Source: Bacillota bacterium (GTDB lineage: Bacteria; Bacillota; Clostridia; Lachnospirales; Lachnospiraceae). From it: 64,000 bases of DNA. Under the pieces are notes generated by a model. The model was not told the origin of the DNA. It worked only from the letters and a program-made list of their open reading frames with translations, and did no database searches. Made by a program: the position numbers and the translations under genes. The stretch covers positions 1-64,000 of the forward strand of contig JAEZWQ010000029.1 in NCBI GenBank assembly GCA_023420085.1, given 5' to 3'. Below are positions 25,277 through 33,696 of this stretch, piece after piece. Each line of letters starts with the position of its first letter. Position 1 is the first letter of the stretch.

Positions 25277-26119
25277 TTATTTGTAACTTCTTCCATCTCT
25301 TCTTCTAACAATTAATCTGTTAGATGCTTTATTCTTCTTTCTTGTCTTTAGTCCAAGTGCAGGTTTACCCCAAGGTGTTGCAGGGCCTGATCTACCAATT
25401 CCTGTTCTACCTTCACCACCACCATGTGGATGGTCATTAGGGTTCATAGCTGAACCACGAACTGTTGGACGAATACCCATATGTCTTTTACGTCCAGCCT
25501 TACCAATATTGATAAGTTCATGATCAATATTCCCAACTTGTCCTATTGTAGCTCTACAATTTAGAAGTACCATTCTCATTTCACCAGAAGGTAATCTCAA
25601 TGTTGCATATTTTCCTTCTTTAGCCATTAATTGAGCAGAGTTACCAGCAGAACGCACTAATTGTCCACCTCTACCAGGATATAACTCTACGTTGTGCACT
25701 GTTGTACCAACAGGTATAATGCTTAATGGTAAACAATTCCCAACTCTTACTTCAGCTTTTTCTCCGCTAAGTAAAGTTGTTCCAACTTTTAGACCATTTG
25801 GCGCTAAGATATATCTCTTTTCACCATCAGCATAGCTAAGTAAAGCTATGTTTGCAGTTCTATTTGGATCGTATTCAATACCCACAACTTTTGCTGGTAT
25901 TCCATCCTTATTTCTCTTGAAGTCAATTATTCTATATTTTTTTCTAGCTCCACCACCACGATGTCTAACTGTTATTTTACCTTGATTATTACGGCCTGAT
26001 TTCTTTTGTAATGAAACAAGTAATGATTTTTCTGGAGTAGTTTTAGTTATTTCAGCAAAATCAGAACCTGTCATATTTCTTCTTGACGGTGTATATGGGT
26101 TATACTTCTTGATTCCCAT
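25277..26119 (-). CDS. rplB: Ribosomal protein L2
   Basis: Peptidyl-transferase core protein, 280 residues. GIKKYNPYTPSRRNMTG begins it, and the catalytic-region MNPNDHPHGGGEGR with its conserved histidine is intact. The ATG at 26119 has AAAGGAG upstream; an in-frame codon at 26134 lies before that site and is rejected. Confidence 0.98.
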   Translation of the reverse strand: MGIKKYNPYTPSRRNMTGSDFAEITKTTPEKSLLVSLQKKSGRNNQGKITVRHRGGGARKKYRIIDFKRNKDGIPAKVVGIEYDPNRTANIALLSYADGEKRYILAPNGLKVGTTLLSGEKAEVRVGNCLPLSIIPVGTTVHNVELYPGRGGQLVRSAGNSAQLMAKEGKYATLRLPSGEMRMVLLNCRATIGQVGNIDHELINIGKAGRKRHMGIRPTVRGSAMNPNDHPHGGGEGRTGIGRSGPATPWGKPALGLKTRKKNKASNRLIVRRRDGRSYK

Positions 26120-26172
26120 TTTGTCTCCTTTCACATATTATCCTCATGCTAAGTTAAATAATCATTAATAGA

Positions 26173-26472
26173 TTATAGGCCTTGGTATAATTCTATCTCC
26201 TTACTATCTTCTGTAAGTTTAACGATAGCCTTCTTTTTCTTAGAAGTCATACCAACCTTCATTCCTCTTCTTTTCTTTTTGCCTTTTATATTCATTGTGT
26301 TGACACTATCAACTTTAACGCCATCAAACATTTTTTCAACAGCTTCTTTTACTTGTACCTTAGTTACTTCTGGATGTACAAAGAAAGTATATTTCTTCTC
26401 AACACTATCTCTCATACTTTTTTCAGTAACTACCGGGCTTAGTATAACGTCATAATATTTTATATCTGCCAT
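26173..26472 (-). CDS. rplW: Ribosomal protein L23
   Basis: Tunnel-exit protein, 99 residues, docking site for trigger factor and SRP. VILSPVVTEKSMRDSVEKKYTF is typical, and the basic RNA-binding loop KGKKKRRGMKVG follows. Start and rplD stop share a base (TAATG). Confidence 0.97.
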   Translation of the reverse strand: MADIKYYDVILSPVVTEKSMRDSVEKKYTFFVHPEVTKVQVKEAVEKMFDGVKVDSVNTMNIKGKKKRRGMKVGMTSKKKKAIVKLTEDSKEIELYQGL

Positions 26473-27086
26473 TATGCGTACACCTCCTCGATTTCTTCGA
26501 TCATAGCCTTGTCTACAATTACTTTGTCATATTTTAATATGTCATAAACATTTAAACCATATGCACATGTAACTCTAACATTAGGTAGGTTTTGTCCAGC
26601 TCTCTCAACTTTTTCACTTGAATTAACTACAAGTGATTTAAGAGCATCAAAATTCTTCAATACATTAGCTAGTAATTTTGTTTTAGCTTCTGCTATTTCA
26701 AATCCTTCAACTACAATAAACTTGCCTTCATTAACTTTTTGAGTTAATACTGATTTTAGAGCAAGTCTCTTTTCCTTTTTATTCATCTTGAATGAATAAT
26801 CTCTTGGTTTTGGTGCGAAAACTACACCACCACCTGTCCATTGAGGTGCTCTTATAGAACCTTGTCTAGCATGACCTGTTCCTTTTTGTCTCCATGGTTT
26901 TCTTCCTCCGCCACGTACTTCAGCACGTGTTTTAGCACTCTGAGTACCTTGACGTCTTTCAGCCAATTGATGAACTACAGCTTTATGAACAATATGTTCA
27001 TTAACTTCAACACCAAATATAGCATCGTTTAATTCAATTTCACCAACTTGGCTACCTTCTATATTAAATACAGATACCTTTGCCAT
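26472..27086 (-). CDS. rplD: Ribosomal protein L4
   Basis: 50S protein, 204 residues, with the tunnel loop RGGGRKPWRQKGTGHARQGS. In many bacteria L4 also represses the S10 operon by binding its leader; a long structured leader is present here upstream of rpsJ. Confidence 0.97.
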   Translation of the reverse strand: MAKVSVFNIEGSQVGEIELNDAIFGVEVNEHIVHKAVVHQLAERRQGTQSAKTRAEVRGGGRKPWRQKGTGHARQGSIRAPQWTGGGVVFAPKPRDYSFKMNKKEKRLALKSVLTQKVNEGKFIVVEGFEIAEAKTKLLANVLKNFDALKSLVVNSSEKVERAGQNLPNVRVTCAYGLNVYDILKYDKVIVDKAMIEEIEEVYA

Positions 27087-27111
27087 CTGAATTCCTCCTT
27101 CTGTAGTCCAA

Positions 27112-27741
27112 TTAAGCCTTCACAGACTCTTTTAATGTAACTAGTGATTTTTTAGGCCCTGGAACACATCCCTTAACTAGAATTAAGTTTTGTTCAGCAT
27201 CAACCTTAACAATCTCTAGATTTTGAATAGTAACTTGAACATGCCCCATATGCCCTGGCATCTTTTTGCCCTTAGGAACTTTTCCTGGATCAGCACAAGC
27301 TGAGTTAGCACCAGCATGTCTATGATACTTAGAACCGTGTGTCATTGGTCCTCTTGATTGTCCGTGTCTCTTAATCGCACCTTGGTATCCCTTACCTTTT
27401 GATATCGCAGTTGCGTCAATCTTATCTCCTGCCGCAAATATATCAGCCTTTATTTCATCTTTAACATTATAGTCTTGAGCATTATCAAATCTAAATTCCT
27501 TTAGATACCTTTTTACTTCAATACCATTTTTTGCAAACGTTCCTTTTTCAGGTTTGTTAAGAAGCTTTTCTCTTATTTCTCCAAAACCTACTTGAACAGC
27601 TGCATAACCGTCTTTTTCAACAGTCTTAACTTGTGTTACAACACATGGTCCAGCTTGCAATACTGTAACTGGAATTAGTGTTCCATTTTCATCGAAAATT
27701 TGTGTCATTCCGATCTTTGTAGCTAAAATCGCTTTATTCAT
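27112..27741 (-). CDS. rplC: Ribosomal protein L3
   Basis: 50S protein reaching the peptidyl-transferase centre, 209 residues. AILATKIGMTQIFDENGTLIP and GHGQSRGP-type KRHGQSRGPMTHGSKYHR loop are complete. It is separated from rpsJ by a 67-base spacer with two hairpins. Confidence 0.98.
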   Translation of the reverse strand: MNKAILATKIGMTQIFDENGTLIPVTVLQAGPCVVTQVKTVEKDGYAAVQVGFGEIREKLLNKPEKGTFAKNGIEVKRYLKEFRFDNAQDYNVKDEIKADIFAAGDKIDATAISKGKGYQGAIKRHGQSRGPMTHGSKYHRHAGANSACADPGKVPKGKKMPGHMGHVQVTIQNLEIVKVDAEQNLILVKGCVPGPKKSLVTLKESVKA

Positions 27742-27762
27742 TCTTCCTCCTATTCTACAGCG

Positions 27763-27805
27763 GATTGCACTGCAATCATCCTAGAAGACTTTTAGTCATT
27801 AGGAT
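27763..27805 (-). other. Two adjacent hairpins in the rpsJ-rplC spacer
   Basis: In transcript order, an ATCCTA/TAGGAT stem enclosing a GACT/AGTC stem (27778-27805) is followed at once by GATTGCA/TGCAATC (27763-27777). Neither has a T run, so they are unlikely to terminate. They sit just before the rplC ribosome site and may adjust the ratio or timing of translation between rpsJ and rplC. Confidence 0.55.
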
Positions 27806-27808
27806 ATT

Positions 27809-28126
27809 TTATTTTTCTTTCATTTTGATAACAATGTGTACACCAGCTGGCATATCTAGCTTTCTTAAAGCGTCCATTGTATCTTTTGTAGGAGCTATTA
27901 CATCTATTAATCTCTTGTGTGTTCTTTGTTCAAATTGTTCTCTTGAATCTTTGTACTTATGCACAGCTCTGATTATAGTAACAACTTCTTTTCTAGTTGG
28001 TAGCGGAATAGGCCCACTAACCTTTGAACCTGTACCTTTAACAGTTTCTACTATTTTCTTTGCACACTGATCAATTAATTGATGATCATAAGCCTTTAAT
28101 GTCAATCTTAATACTTGACTTGCCAT
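27809..28126 (-). CDS. rpsJ: Ribosomal protein S10
   Basis: First gene of the supercluster, 105 residues. VLRLTLKAYDHQLIDQCAKKIV and LPTRKEVVTIIRAVHKYKDSREQFE are canonical. S10 also takes part in NusB antitermination. A long leader with its own promoter precedes it. Confidence 0.98.
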   Translation of the reverse strand: MASQVLRLTLKAYDHQLIDQCAKKIVETVKGTGSKVSGPIPLPTRKEVVTIIRAVHKYKDSREQFEQRTHKRLIDVIAPTKDTMDALRKLDMPAGVHIVIKMKEK

Positions 28127-28320
28127 AAAAAAAGTGCCTCCTTTTCGTACTTATAGCACGACAAGTGGCGACTGTACATCTCTCCGGGTGTTTCTTATGT
28201 TTCCGTTTATAAAGTACAGTGACTTGTCGTCTTAATTAAATAGACATTCGCTCCACAGAAAACCTAAGTAAGACCTACTCAAACTTAGCAACCTCTGCTT
28301 CTCAGCTATCATGTCACAAC
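28127..28320 (-). ncRNA. Structured 5' leader of the S10 supercluster
   Basis: About 195 bases lie between the predicted transcription start and rpsJ. A long interrupted stem is formed by 28158-28166 with 28222-28230 (ACGACAAGT/ACTTGTCGT) and 28171-28177 with 28214-28220 (ACTGTAC/GTACAGT). A second, weaker stem-loop region with CTAAG/CTTAG is nearer the promoter. Such leaders let L4 or another product adjust the whole operon. The structure is seen; the regulator is inferred. Confidence 0.6.
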
Positions 28321-28326
28321 TTGTTT

Positions 28327-28355
28327 ATTATACACTTTGTATAGTTATTTTTCAA
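28327..28355 (-). promoter_or_regulatory. Promoter of the S10-spc-alpha supercluster
   Basis: On the minus strand, TTGAAA (28350-28355) and TATAAT (28327-28332) are separated by exactly 17 bases. It is the only strong promoter seen upstream of the 31 leftward genes ending at rplQ. Confidence 0.88.
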
Positions 28356-28562
28356 TATTTTTACATGAACTTTTGTGAAAATTTTGTGAAAATTTTCTGC
28401 GTGTGTTATTTATTCCTGTTTTTATAAATTTTACACAACCTATTGAGAATTGTACAGTTATTTTTTTGATAATCCCCCATCGCTTTTATATACTAATGTC
28501 ATATAGAAAAACTATATAATTACTTATCATCTTTTTAATGATATCCTATGCTTATATTATGG

Positions 28563-28596
28563 AAAGGAGTGTGGATTATTCCACTAAATTATTATG
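28563..28596 (+). promoter_or_regulatory. Ribosome site separated from its start codon by a hairpin
   Basis: AAAGGAG (28563-28569) is 24 bases from the ATG at 28594, too far for direct use. Between them GTGGA/TCCAC (28571-28584) can fold and shorten the distance to about 10 bases. Alternatively, a 12-codon frame from ATG 28559 ends in a TGA overlapping this ATG, which would allow coupled translation. Confidence 0.5.
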
Positions 28597-29310
28597 AAAA
28601 AATCAAAATTATTACTAACTTTTTTTGCTTTGACAACAGTTCTATGTCTAAGTGCATGCTCATCTGCACCTAAGGCTAAGGATGGTACAGTATCAAAAAT
28701 GCAAAGCAATGATTTAGATTCTATTATGGAAGATAATAAACAAAAAGAAAACTATCTTGTAATAGACATCAGAGATGAGGATGAATATGAAAAAGGACAT
28801 GCAAAACATGCAATAAATATCGAAGCAGAGGATTTAGAAAAGAATTTAGACAAAATCGATGATTTAAAAGAATCTAATATTGTTGTAATCGCTAACTCTT
28901 CAAAAGATAGTGAAGCTAGTGCAAATCTACTTACTTCAAAGGGATACAAGAAAGTATTTAATTCTGACGGCTATAACGATTCAAAACTTAAAACTTTAAC
29001 AAAGGTATCTAGTATTAGAGGTAAGGAATTTGCTAAGATTGTTGAGCATGCAAATGATATTGTTGTATTAGATGCAAGAGATGAAAAGGATTATCAAGCT
29101 GGTCATATAAAGGGAGCAATCCACGTGACTGCCGATACAGTAGAATCTAAACTAAATGAAATACCAAAAGGTAAAAATATTTTTACTTATTGCTATTCAG
29201 GAAACAGATCATATCAAGTAGCAAGTAAATTAGTTGAAAATGGATATAAAGATGTAACAAATGTACTTGATGGTACAAAGGAATATAAAGAGTATAAATT
29301 GGAAAAATAA
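28594..29310 (+). CDS. Lipoprotein with two rhodanese domains
   Basis: This 238-residue exported lipoprotein has a signal peptide ending in the lipobox LSAC (Cys about residue 22). Two rhodanese-like domains follow. The first (about 40-130: YLVIDIRDEDEYEKGHAKHAINI) has no catalytic cysteine; the expected site reads VVIANSSKDSEA. The second (about 142-235: IVVLDARDEKDYQAGHIKGAIHV) has the active loop YCYSGNRS with its Cys. It could move sulfur or selenium groups or redox-active sulfur at the outer membrane face. It is the first gene of a rightward run continuing to 34111, divergent from the ribosomal genes. Confidence 0.85.
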   Translation: MKKSKLLLTFFALTTVLCLSACSSAPKAKDGTVSKMQSNDLDSIMEDNKQKENYLVIDIRDEDEYEKGHAKHAINIEAEDLEKNLDKIDDLKESNIVVIANSSKDSEASANLLTSKGYKKVFNSDGYNDSKLKTLTKVSSIRGKEFAKIVEHANDIVVLDARDEKDYQAGHIKGAIHVTADTVESKLNEIPKGKNIFTYCYSGNRSYQVASKLVENGYKDVTNVLDGTKEYKEYKLEK

Positions 29311-29333
29311 TATTTATCTAATACAGATATATT

Positions 29334-30785
29334 ATGAAGTACAAAATCATTATTTTTACAAAATCACCCGAAAAAAACTTTTCTAAAACCAGATTGTTAA
29401 AATACCTGGGAGAAGATACAGTTCTTAGTATCTCCGAATATCTCCTTAATAAAACTTATAATAGCTGTAAGGATTTTGATATCAGCATACATTATTTGGG
29501 GAATGTGGATAATCTATCTGCATTCCCTTGTGAAAAAATTGAGCAAACTGGCCATGACATAGGTGAACGAATGTATAATTCTATAATCAAAGAGCTTGCT
29601 AAAGGTTATGAGAAAGTCATTCTTATAGGTTCTGATTTTGATAATATTCCTAAGAGTATATTTAATGAAGGGTTTAACTACCTTGATGAACATGATGTTA
29701 TTATTGTTCCATCTAATGACGGTGGTTTCGGTTTGATAGGTTCTAAATTACCTGTTAAATCACTTATTGCGACTAATTATTCATCTTCAAATGTAGTAAA
29801 TTCTTTAACTGCATCTTTGGATGAAGAAGGTCTTTCATACAAAATATACAACAGCTTACATGATATTGATACAATAGAAGATTTAATTAGCTCAATAACA
29901 AAGTCTAATAATATATCTATTATTGGACATGGTGAATATAACTTGAATTTTAAATATGATAATTCTGTATTTAGAATCAATCTCGGCAGTCAACTAGGTC
30001 TAGGGGACAAGCAGATAATATATGAATATAATACACTAAAATGCTTATCAGGTACTAATGTAGTTCCTAAAGTATATGAATGTAAGGTTGATAACCCTCT
30101 TTTACCTTGTGGTTATCTTACTATGGAATTTATAGATGGTCGTCCATTAGATTATAGTACTGATATGCATATAGCTGCACGTCTACTAAGCACAGTTCAC
30201 AATGCTCCAATCAATTCTAATCATTTTTTTGAATATGAGAATCCTTTTCAGGCAATGATAGATGAATGCACCAATTTATTTAGTAAATACAAAAACTACT
30301 CAAATAAAAATCAAAATCTAGAATATATGGTTGAAAATCTTTTTAAAGATTTAATACCTTATTGTAAAAATTATAAAATTAGCAACAAGTGTATAATTAA
30401 TACAGAGTTAAATAACAAAAACTTTATAATAAATTCTAATAATTCTCGAATTATAGATTGGGAAAAAGCTATTATTGGAGAAGCAGAGCAAGATTTAGGA
30501 CACTTTCTTTCTCCAACAACTACAAATTGGAAAACTGATATAATTTTAACTTATAAAGAAATTAATAACTTTTTAACTTCATACAAATCATATAGAGATA
30601 TAGATATTGATAAAGTATATCTATATATAAAATTTAATATTTTAAGGGGAATTTGTTGGTGTAGTATGGCAAAGGTAGAATACGATGGAGTACGACAATT
30701 AAAAAATTCAGATACCATAAATAAAATCAACGAATATCTCAATCCATCCTACATAGAAAAGCTATTAAAGCTATTTTGGAGGTAA
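29334..30785 (+). CDS. DUF2064-type transferase fused to an APH-like domain
   Basis: This 483-residue two-domain protein begins like the TIGR04282 (rSAM/selenodomain-associated transferase 1) nucleotidyl/glycosyl-transferase family: IIIFTKSPEKNFSKTRL, then GHDIGERMYNSI and IVPSNDGGFGLIG (residues 1 to about 190). From about 200 it resembles aminoglycoside phosphotransferase/choline kinase folds: LKCLSGTNVVPKVYE, YLTMEFIDGRPLD, and a degenerate Brenner region where the catalytic HxDxxxxN reads NTELNNKNFII, then RIIDWEKAIIGEAEQDLGHF (the DWE metal site). The missing histidine/aspartate suggests altered or no kinase activity. It probably activates or moves a sugar or polar head group. Confidence 0.72.
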   Translation: MKYKIIIFTKSPEKNFSKTRLLKYLGEDTVLSISEYLLNKTYNSCKDFDISIHYLGNVDNLSAFPCEKIEQTGHDIGERMYNSIIKELAKGYEKVILIGSDFDNIPKSIFNEGFNYLDEHDVIIVPSNDGGFGLIGSKLPVKSLIATNYSSSNVVNSLTASLDEEGLSYKIYNSLHDIDTIEDLISSITKSNNISIIGHGEYNLNFKYDNSVFRINLGSQLGLGDKQIIYEYNTLKCLSGTNVVPKVYECKVDNPLLPCGYLTMEFIDGRPLDYSTDMHIAARLLSTVHNAPINSNHFFEYENPFQAMIDECTNLFSKYKNYSNKNQNLEYMVENLFKDLIPYCKNYKISNKCIINTELNNKNFIINSNNSRIIDWEKAIIGEAEQDLGHFLSPTTTNWKTDIILTYKEINNFLTSYKSYRDIDIDKVYLYIKFNILRGICWCSMAKVEYDGVRQLKNSDTINKINEYLNPSYIEKLLKLFWR

Positions 30786-30786
30786 T

Positions 30787-31476
30787 ATGAATAAATATAA
30801 AAAGCAGATTGTTACACTTTTTATAATACTTATAGTTATATTTTGTTTTGTTTTTATAAAACCTTTAAATACATTTATAAAGGATTCAATAACCGTATTA
30901 AGTAAAATGGGAATAGATGGTATCATTAATTATATAAGAAATTTCGGCACATATGCAGCTATTATTTCTTTCATTCTAATGATATTACAGTCAATAATCG
31001 CACCTATTCCTGCATTTTTAATAACTCTTGCAAACGCTGCAATTTTTGGTTGGAAATTCGGAGCATTATTATCTTGGAGCTCTGCCATGGTTGGAGCCAT
31101 GCTATGTTTTGCCATATCAAGGATTTTAGGAAGAGATTTTGTACTAAAACTTGTTGGAAAAGGGCCTTTGCTTTCAATAGATAGTTTCTTTGAACGTTAT
31201 GGCAAGCATACCATATTAATAGCAAGATTACTCCCTTTTATTCCTTTCGACTTAGTAAGCTATGCCGCAGGATTAACTGGAATGTCATTACTTGGATTCT
31301 TAGTCGCTACAGGTATTGGACAGTTACCAGCTACTATTGTATATTCTTACGTTGGAGGCACACTTACTGGTGGTGCAAAAATGATGATGATTGGATTATT
31401 GGTATTATTTGCTTTGACAATAGCAATATATGTAGCAAAAAAAGTATATGAAGATAAACATAAAAGTATTAATTAA
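30787..31476 (+). CDS. TVP38/TMEM64 (VTT domain) membrane protein 1
   Basis: This is a 229-residue polytopic membrane protein of the DedA-related SNARE-associated/VTT family. The signature regions are LQSIIAPIPAFLITLANAA, the re-entrant loop GWKFGALLSWSSAMVGAMLCF, then GRDFV and LPFIPFDLVSYAAGLTGMS. Family members move lipids or lipid-linked carriers across membranes. GGAGG lies 5 bases upstream, within the stop region of the preceding gene. It is followed by a second member of the same family, overlapping by 29 bases. Confidence 0.87.
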   Translation: MNKYKKQIVTLFIILIVIFCFVFIKPLNTFIKDSITVLSKMGIDGIINYIRNFGTYAAIISFILMILQSIIAPIPAFLITLANAAIFGWKFGALLSWSSAMVGAMLCFAISRILGRDFVLKLVGKGPLLSIDSFFERYGKHTILIARLLPFIPFDLVSYAAGLTGMSLLGFLVATGIGQLPATIVYSYVGGTLTGGAKMMMIGLLVLFALTIAIYVAKKVYEDKHKSIN

Positions 31477-32125
31477 GTCTGTACTTATAATTTCAATAGT
31501 TCTATTATCTATTATTGTATTTGTATATATAGATCTTGAAGAAATAAAAGAAATTTTGAGTGCTTATCCAACACTGTCTCCAATTATATACATATTGCTA
31601 TTTTCCATATTGCCAATTTTTTTCTTTCCTGTAATAACTCTTGCACTTGCAGCCGGATTGATTTTTAAAACAGTTAATGGCAGTATATATACAATAATTG
31701 GAGCAATGATAAATATTATTTTAATGTATTATATTACAGTTTTTTTAGGTAAAGATTTTGTGAATAAACAGATAAACAAAATTAAAAATAAGAAAGTAAG
31801 ATTATGGTTTTCCAATCCTAATCAGAATTTTTTATTTTTAATTTTCTTTATTCTTAGGCTTGCACCTGTTGTTTCTTATAATCTGATAAATTATATAAGC
31901 GGAATAAGTAAAATTTCATTTTGGAAATATATTATTTCTAGTTTTTTAGGAATAATACCAGGAACTATTTTGATGGTAAACGCAGGTGAGAATATGACAA
32001 ATATTTTATCTTTTTCATTTGCACTGCCAGTAATACTACTGTTATTTCTAACAATTGCGAGCATTGGTATATTAAAAATATATATTAGGAAGAAAAATGG
32101 TAACAATAATAATACCGACATATAA
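31448..32125 (+). CDS. TVP38/TMEM64 (VTT domain) membrane protein 2
   Basis: This is a diverged second VTT-family protein of 225 residues. Matching regions include FFPVITLALAAGLIF, a GKDFV block, and ILRLAPVVSYNLINYISGISK, where the first copy has LLPFIPFDLVSYAAGLTG. No good ribosome site precedes the chosen ATG, so translation probably depends on the overlapping upstream gene. Two adjacent, unequal VTT proteins suggest a heteromeric lipid scramblase or carrier. Confidence 0.82.
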   Translation: MKINIKVLIKSVLIISIVLLSIIVFVYIDLEEIKEILSAYPTLSPIIYILLFSILPIFFFPVITLALAAGLIFKTVNGSIYTIIGAMINIILMYYITVFLGKDFVNKQINKIKNKKVRLWFSNPNQNFLFLIFFILRLAPVVSYNLINYISGISKISFWKYIISSFLGIIPGTILMVNAGENMTNILSFSFALPVILLLFLTIASIGILKIYIRKKNGNNNNTDI

Positions 32126-32747
32126 TGAAGAAAATAATATAAAAAGAATAGAAGCACAGCTTAAAAAGTTGTCGGGAAATTTTGAAGTTATATTTACCGA
32201 TGGTTATAGTTCTGATAATACTTTTGATATGATAACTTTTTTCAAAATACAAGAAGCTAAATATAGATCTAATCAGATGAATAGCGCTATTAAGTATTCA
32301 AACGGAGATTATCTATGGTTTCTTCATTCCGACAGTAAAATTAATTTAAATGCTATTAATTCTATAGAAAAATCTAAAGCTGATTGGGGTTGTTTTAGGT
32401 TAAGGTTCGCTTCAAACAAACTAATTTATTTTTTTATAAGCGCCTTTTCTAATCTCCGTGTAAAAACAAGAAAGATAGCATTTGGTGACCAAGGTATTTT
32501 CATAAAGAAGTCATTATTTATTAAAATAGGAAAATATGACAAAATACCTATAATGGAAGATTACGATCTTTCAATTAGATTAAAAAAACTTAATATCCCA
32601 CCAGTAATATTAAAGGAAAAAATATATACATCGCCTAGAAGATTTGAGAAAAACGGCATAATAAAAACAATAATAATGATGCAAAAGCTACAATTTAAAT
32701 TTAGGAATGGAGGTAATATATATAAAATATATAAGGAATACAAATGA
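32097..32747 (+). CDS. Family 2 glycosyltransferase, TIGR04283-like
   Basis: This is a cytoplasmic-face glycosyltransferase of 216 residues. It has the GT-A core: TIIIPTYNEENNI, VIFTDGYSSDNTF, the metal-binding LWFLHSDSKIN, and a catalytic-base region IMEDYDLSIRLKK. The layout, including the unusual FGDQGIFI block, fits TIGR04283 (rSAM/selenodomain-associated transferase 2). AGGAAG precedes the ATG and the gene overlaps the VTT gene by 29 bases. Its partner family TIGR04282 is encoded two genes upstream, as often found together. The sugar donor and acceptor are unknown. Confidence 0.82.
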   Translation: MVTIIIPTYNEENNIKRIEAQLKKLSGNFEVIFTDGYSSDNTFDMITFFKIQEAKYRSNQMNSAIKYSNGDYLWFLHSDSKINLNAINSIEKSKADWGCFRLRFASNKLIYFFISAFSNLRVKTRKIAFGDQGIFIKKSLFIKIGKYDKIPIMEDYDLSIRLKKLNIPPVILKEKIYTSPRRFEKNGIIKTIIMMQKLQFKFRNGGNIYKIYKEYK

Positions 32748-33696
32748 CATCTTTTCGCATACGATAAATGAATGCATTCGATGTAATAAGTGTACTAAAT
32801 ATTGTGATTTTCTAACTAAATATAAAATAAATTTATACGACTTTTGCAGCAAGCCTTCTCTATCCTATTCATGCTTCTTATGCAACAAATGCTATAATGT
32901 ATGTCCTAAGAATTTATCTGGAAAGGATATTGCTATCGCACATAGATCAAATGAACATAAATACTACCTAATTACTAATTTATTGAAAAATAACTATATT
33001 TTTAAACGTTTACCAAAAAAATATAGTGAAATAATACTGTATACAGGATGTAATTATCCCGCTTTTTATCCAAAGACTTGCGCCAGCTTATACAGATTGT
33101 GTTCTTCCCTAGGGATTGAAATAATAACTGATTGTTGTAAAAAGCCTATGTACGATAATGGTGAAAATATAGATTTTCATGCTATTGAAAAACAATATTT
33201 AAATAAGGGAATAAGCGAAATAATATGTATGTGTCCAAATTGTTATCATCTATTCAAATCAAACTTCAAAAATATTAAGATCACTTCAATATATAAGTTT
33301 TTAACTGATAATAATTTGGGTAATTCTATAGACGAACAGATTAATATTTTCTTTCCCTGCTCAGATAGATATAATAAAGAAATATTCAATGACATATTAC
33401 CTTTTCTATCTAATGGTTATATCGATCCATTTAGAAATATAAATTGTTGTGGTCTTGGTGGTGGAGCAAGAAAATTTGAACCTGATCTAGTAGAATCTAA
33501 TATTAATAAAATAAAAGATCTAAATCTTAAAAATATTTATACCTACTGTTCATCATGTTCGGGTATTTTCAGCTCTTATAATTTAACTAATGTTAATAAT
33601 ATACTTAGTAAAATACTAGGTATCGATGAGAATGTTAGCCCATCTTATTTAAAAAATGTAATTAATAATAAATTTAAAAGGAGTGATAAACATTAA
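32707..33696 (+). CDS. CCG-type iron-sulfur protein (HdrB/GlpC-like)
   Basis: This soluble redox protein has two 4Fe-4S motifs near the N-terminus (CIRCNKCTKYC and CFLCNKCYNVCPKN) and two CCG domains: TDCCKKPMYDNG (about residue 155) and NCCGLGGGARKFEP (about 247). Such domains bind noncubane clusters or act on disulfides in HdrB, GlpC and LutA. The start is uncertain. The only ATG in the open frame (32707) has no spaced ribosome site. A well-placed ATG at 32744 overlaps the upstream stop but is one base out of frame: one extra T in the T4 run at 32752-32755 would give a natural N-terminus MTSFSHTINECIRC. Confidence 0.8.
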   Translation: MEVIYIKYIRNTNDIFSHTINECIRCNKCTKYCDFLTKYKINLYDFCSKPSLSYSCFLCNKCYNVCPKNLSGKDIAIAHRSNEHKYYLITNLLKNNYIFKRLPKKYSEIILYTGCNYPAFYPKTCASLYRLCSSLGIEIITDCCKKPMYDNGENIDFHAIEKQYLNKGISEIICMCPNCYHLFKSNFKNIKITSIYKFLTDNNLGNSIDEQINIFFPCSDRYNKEIFNDILPFLSNGYIDPFRNINCCGLGGGARKFEPDLVESNINKIKDLNLKNIYTYCSSCSGIFSSYNLTNVNNILSKILGIDENVSPSYLKNVINNKFKRSDKH

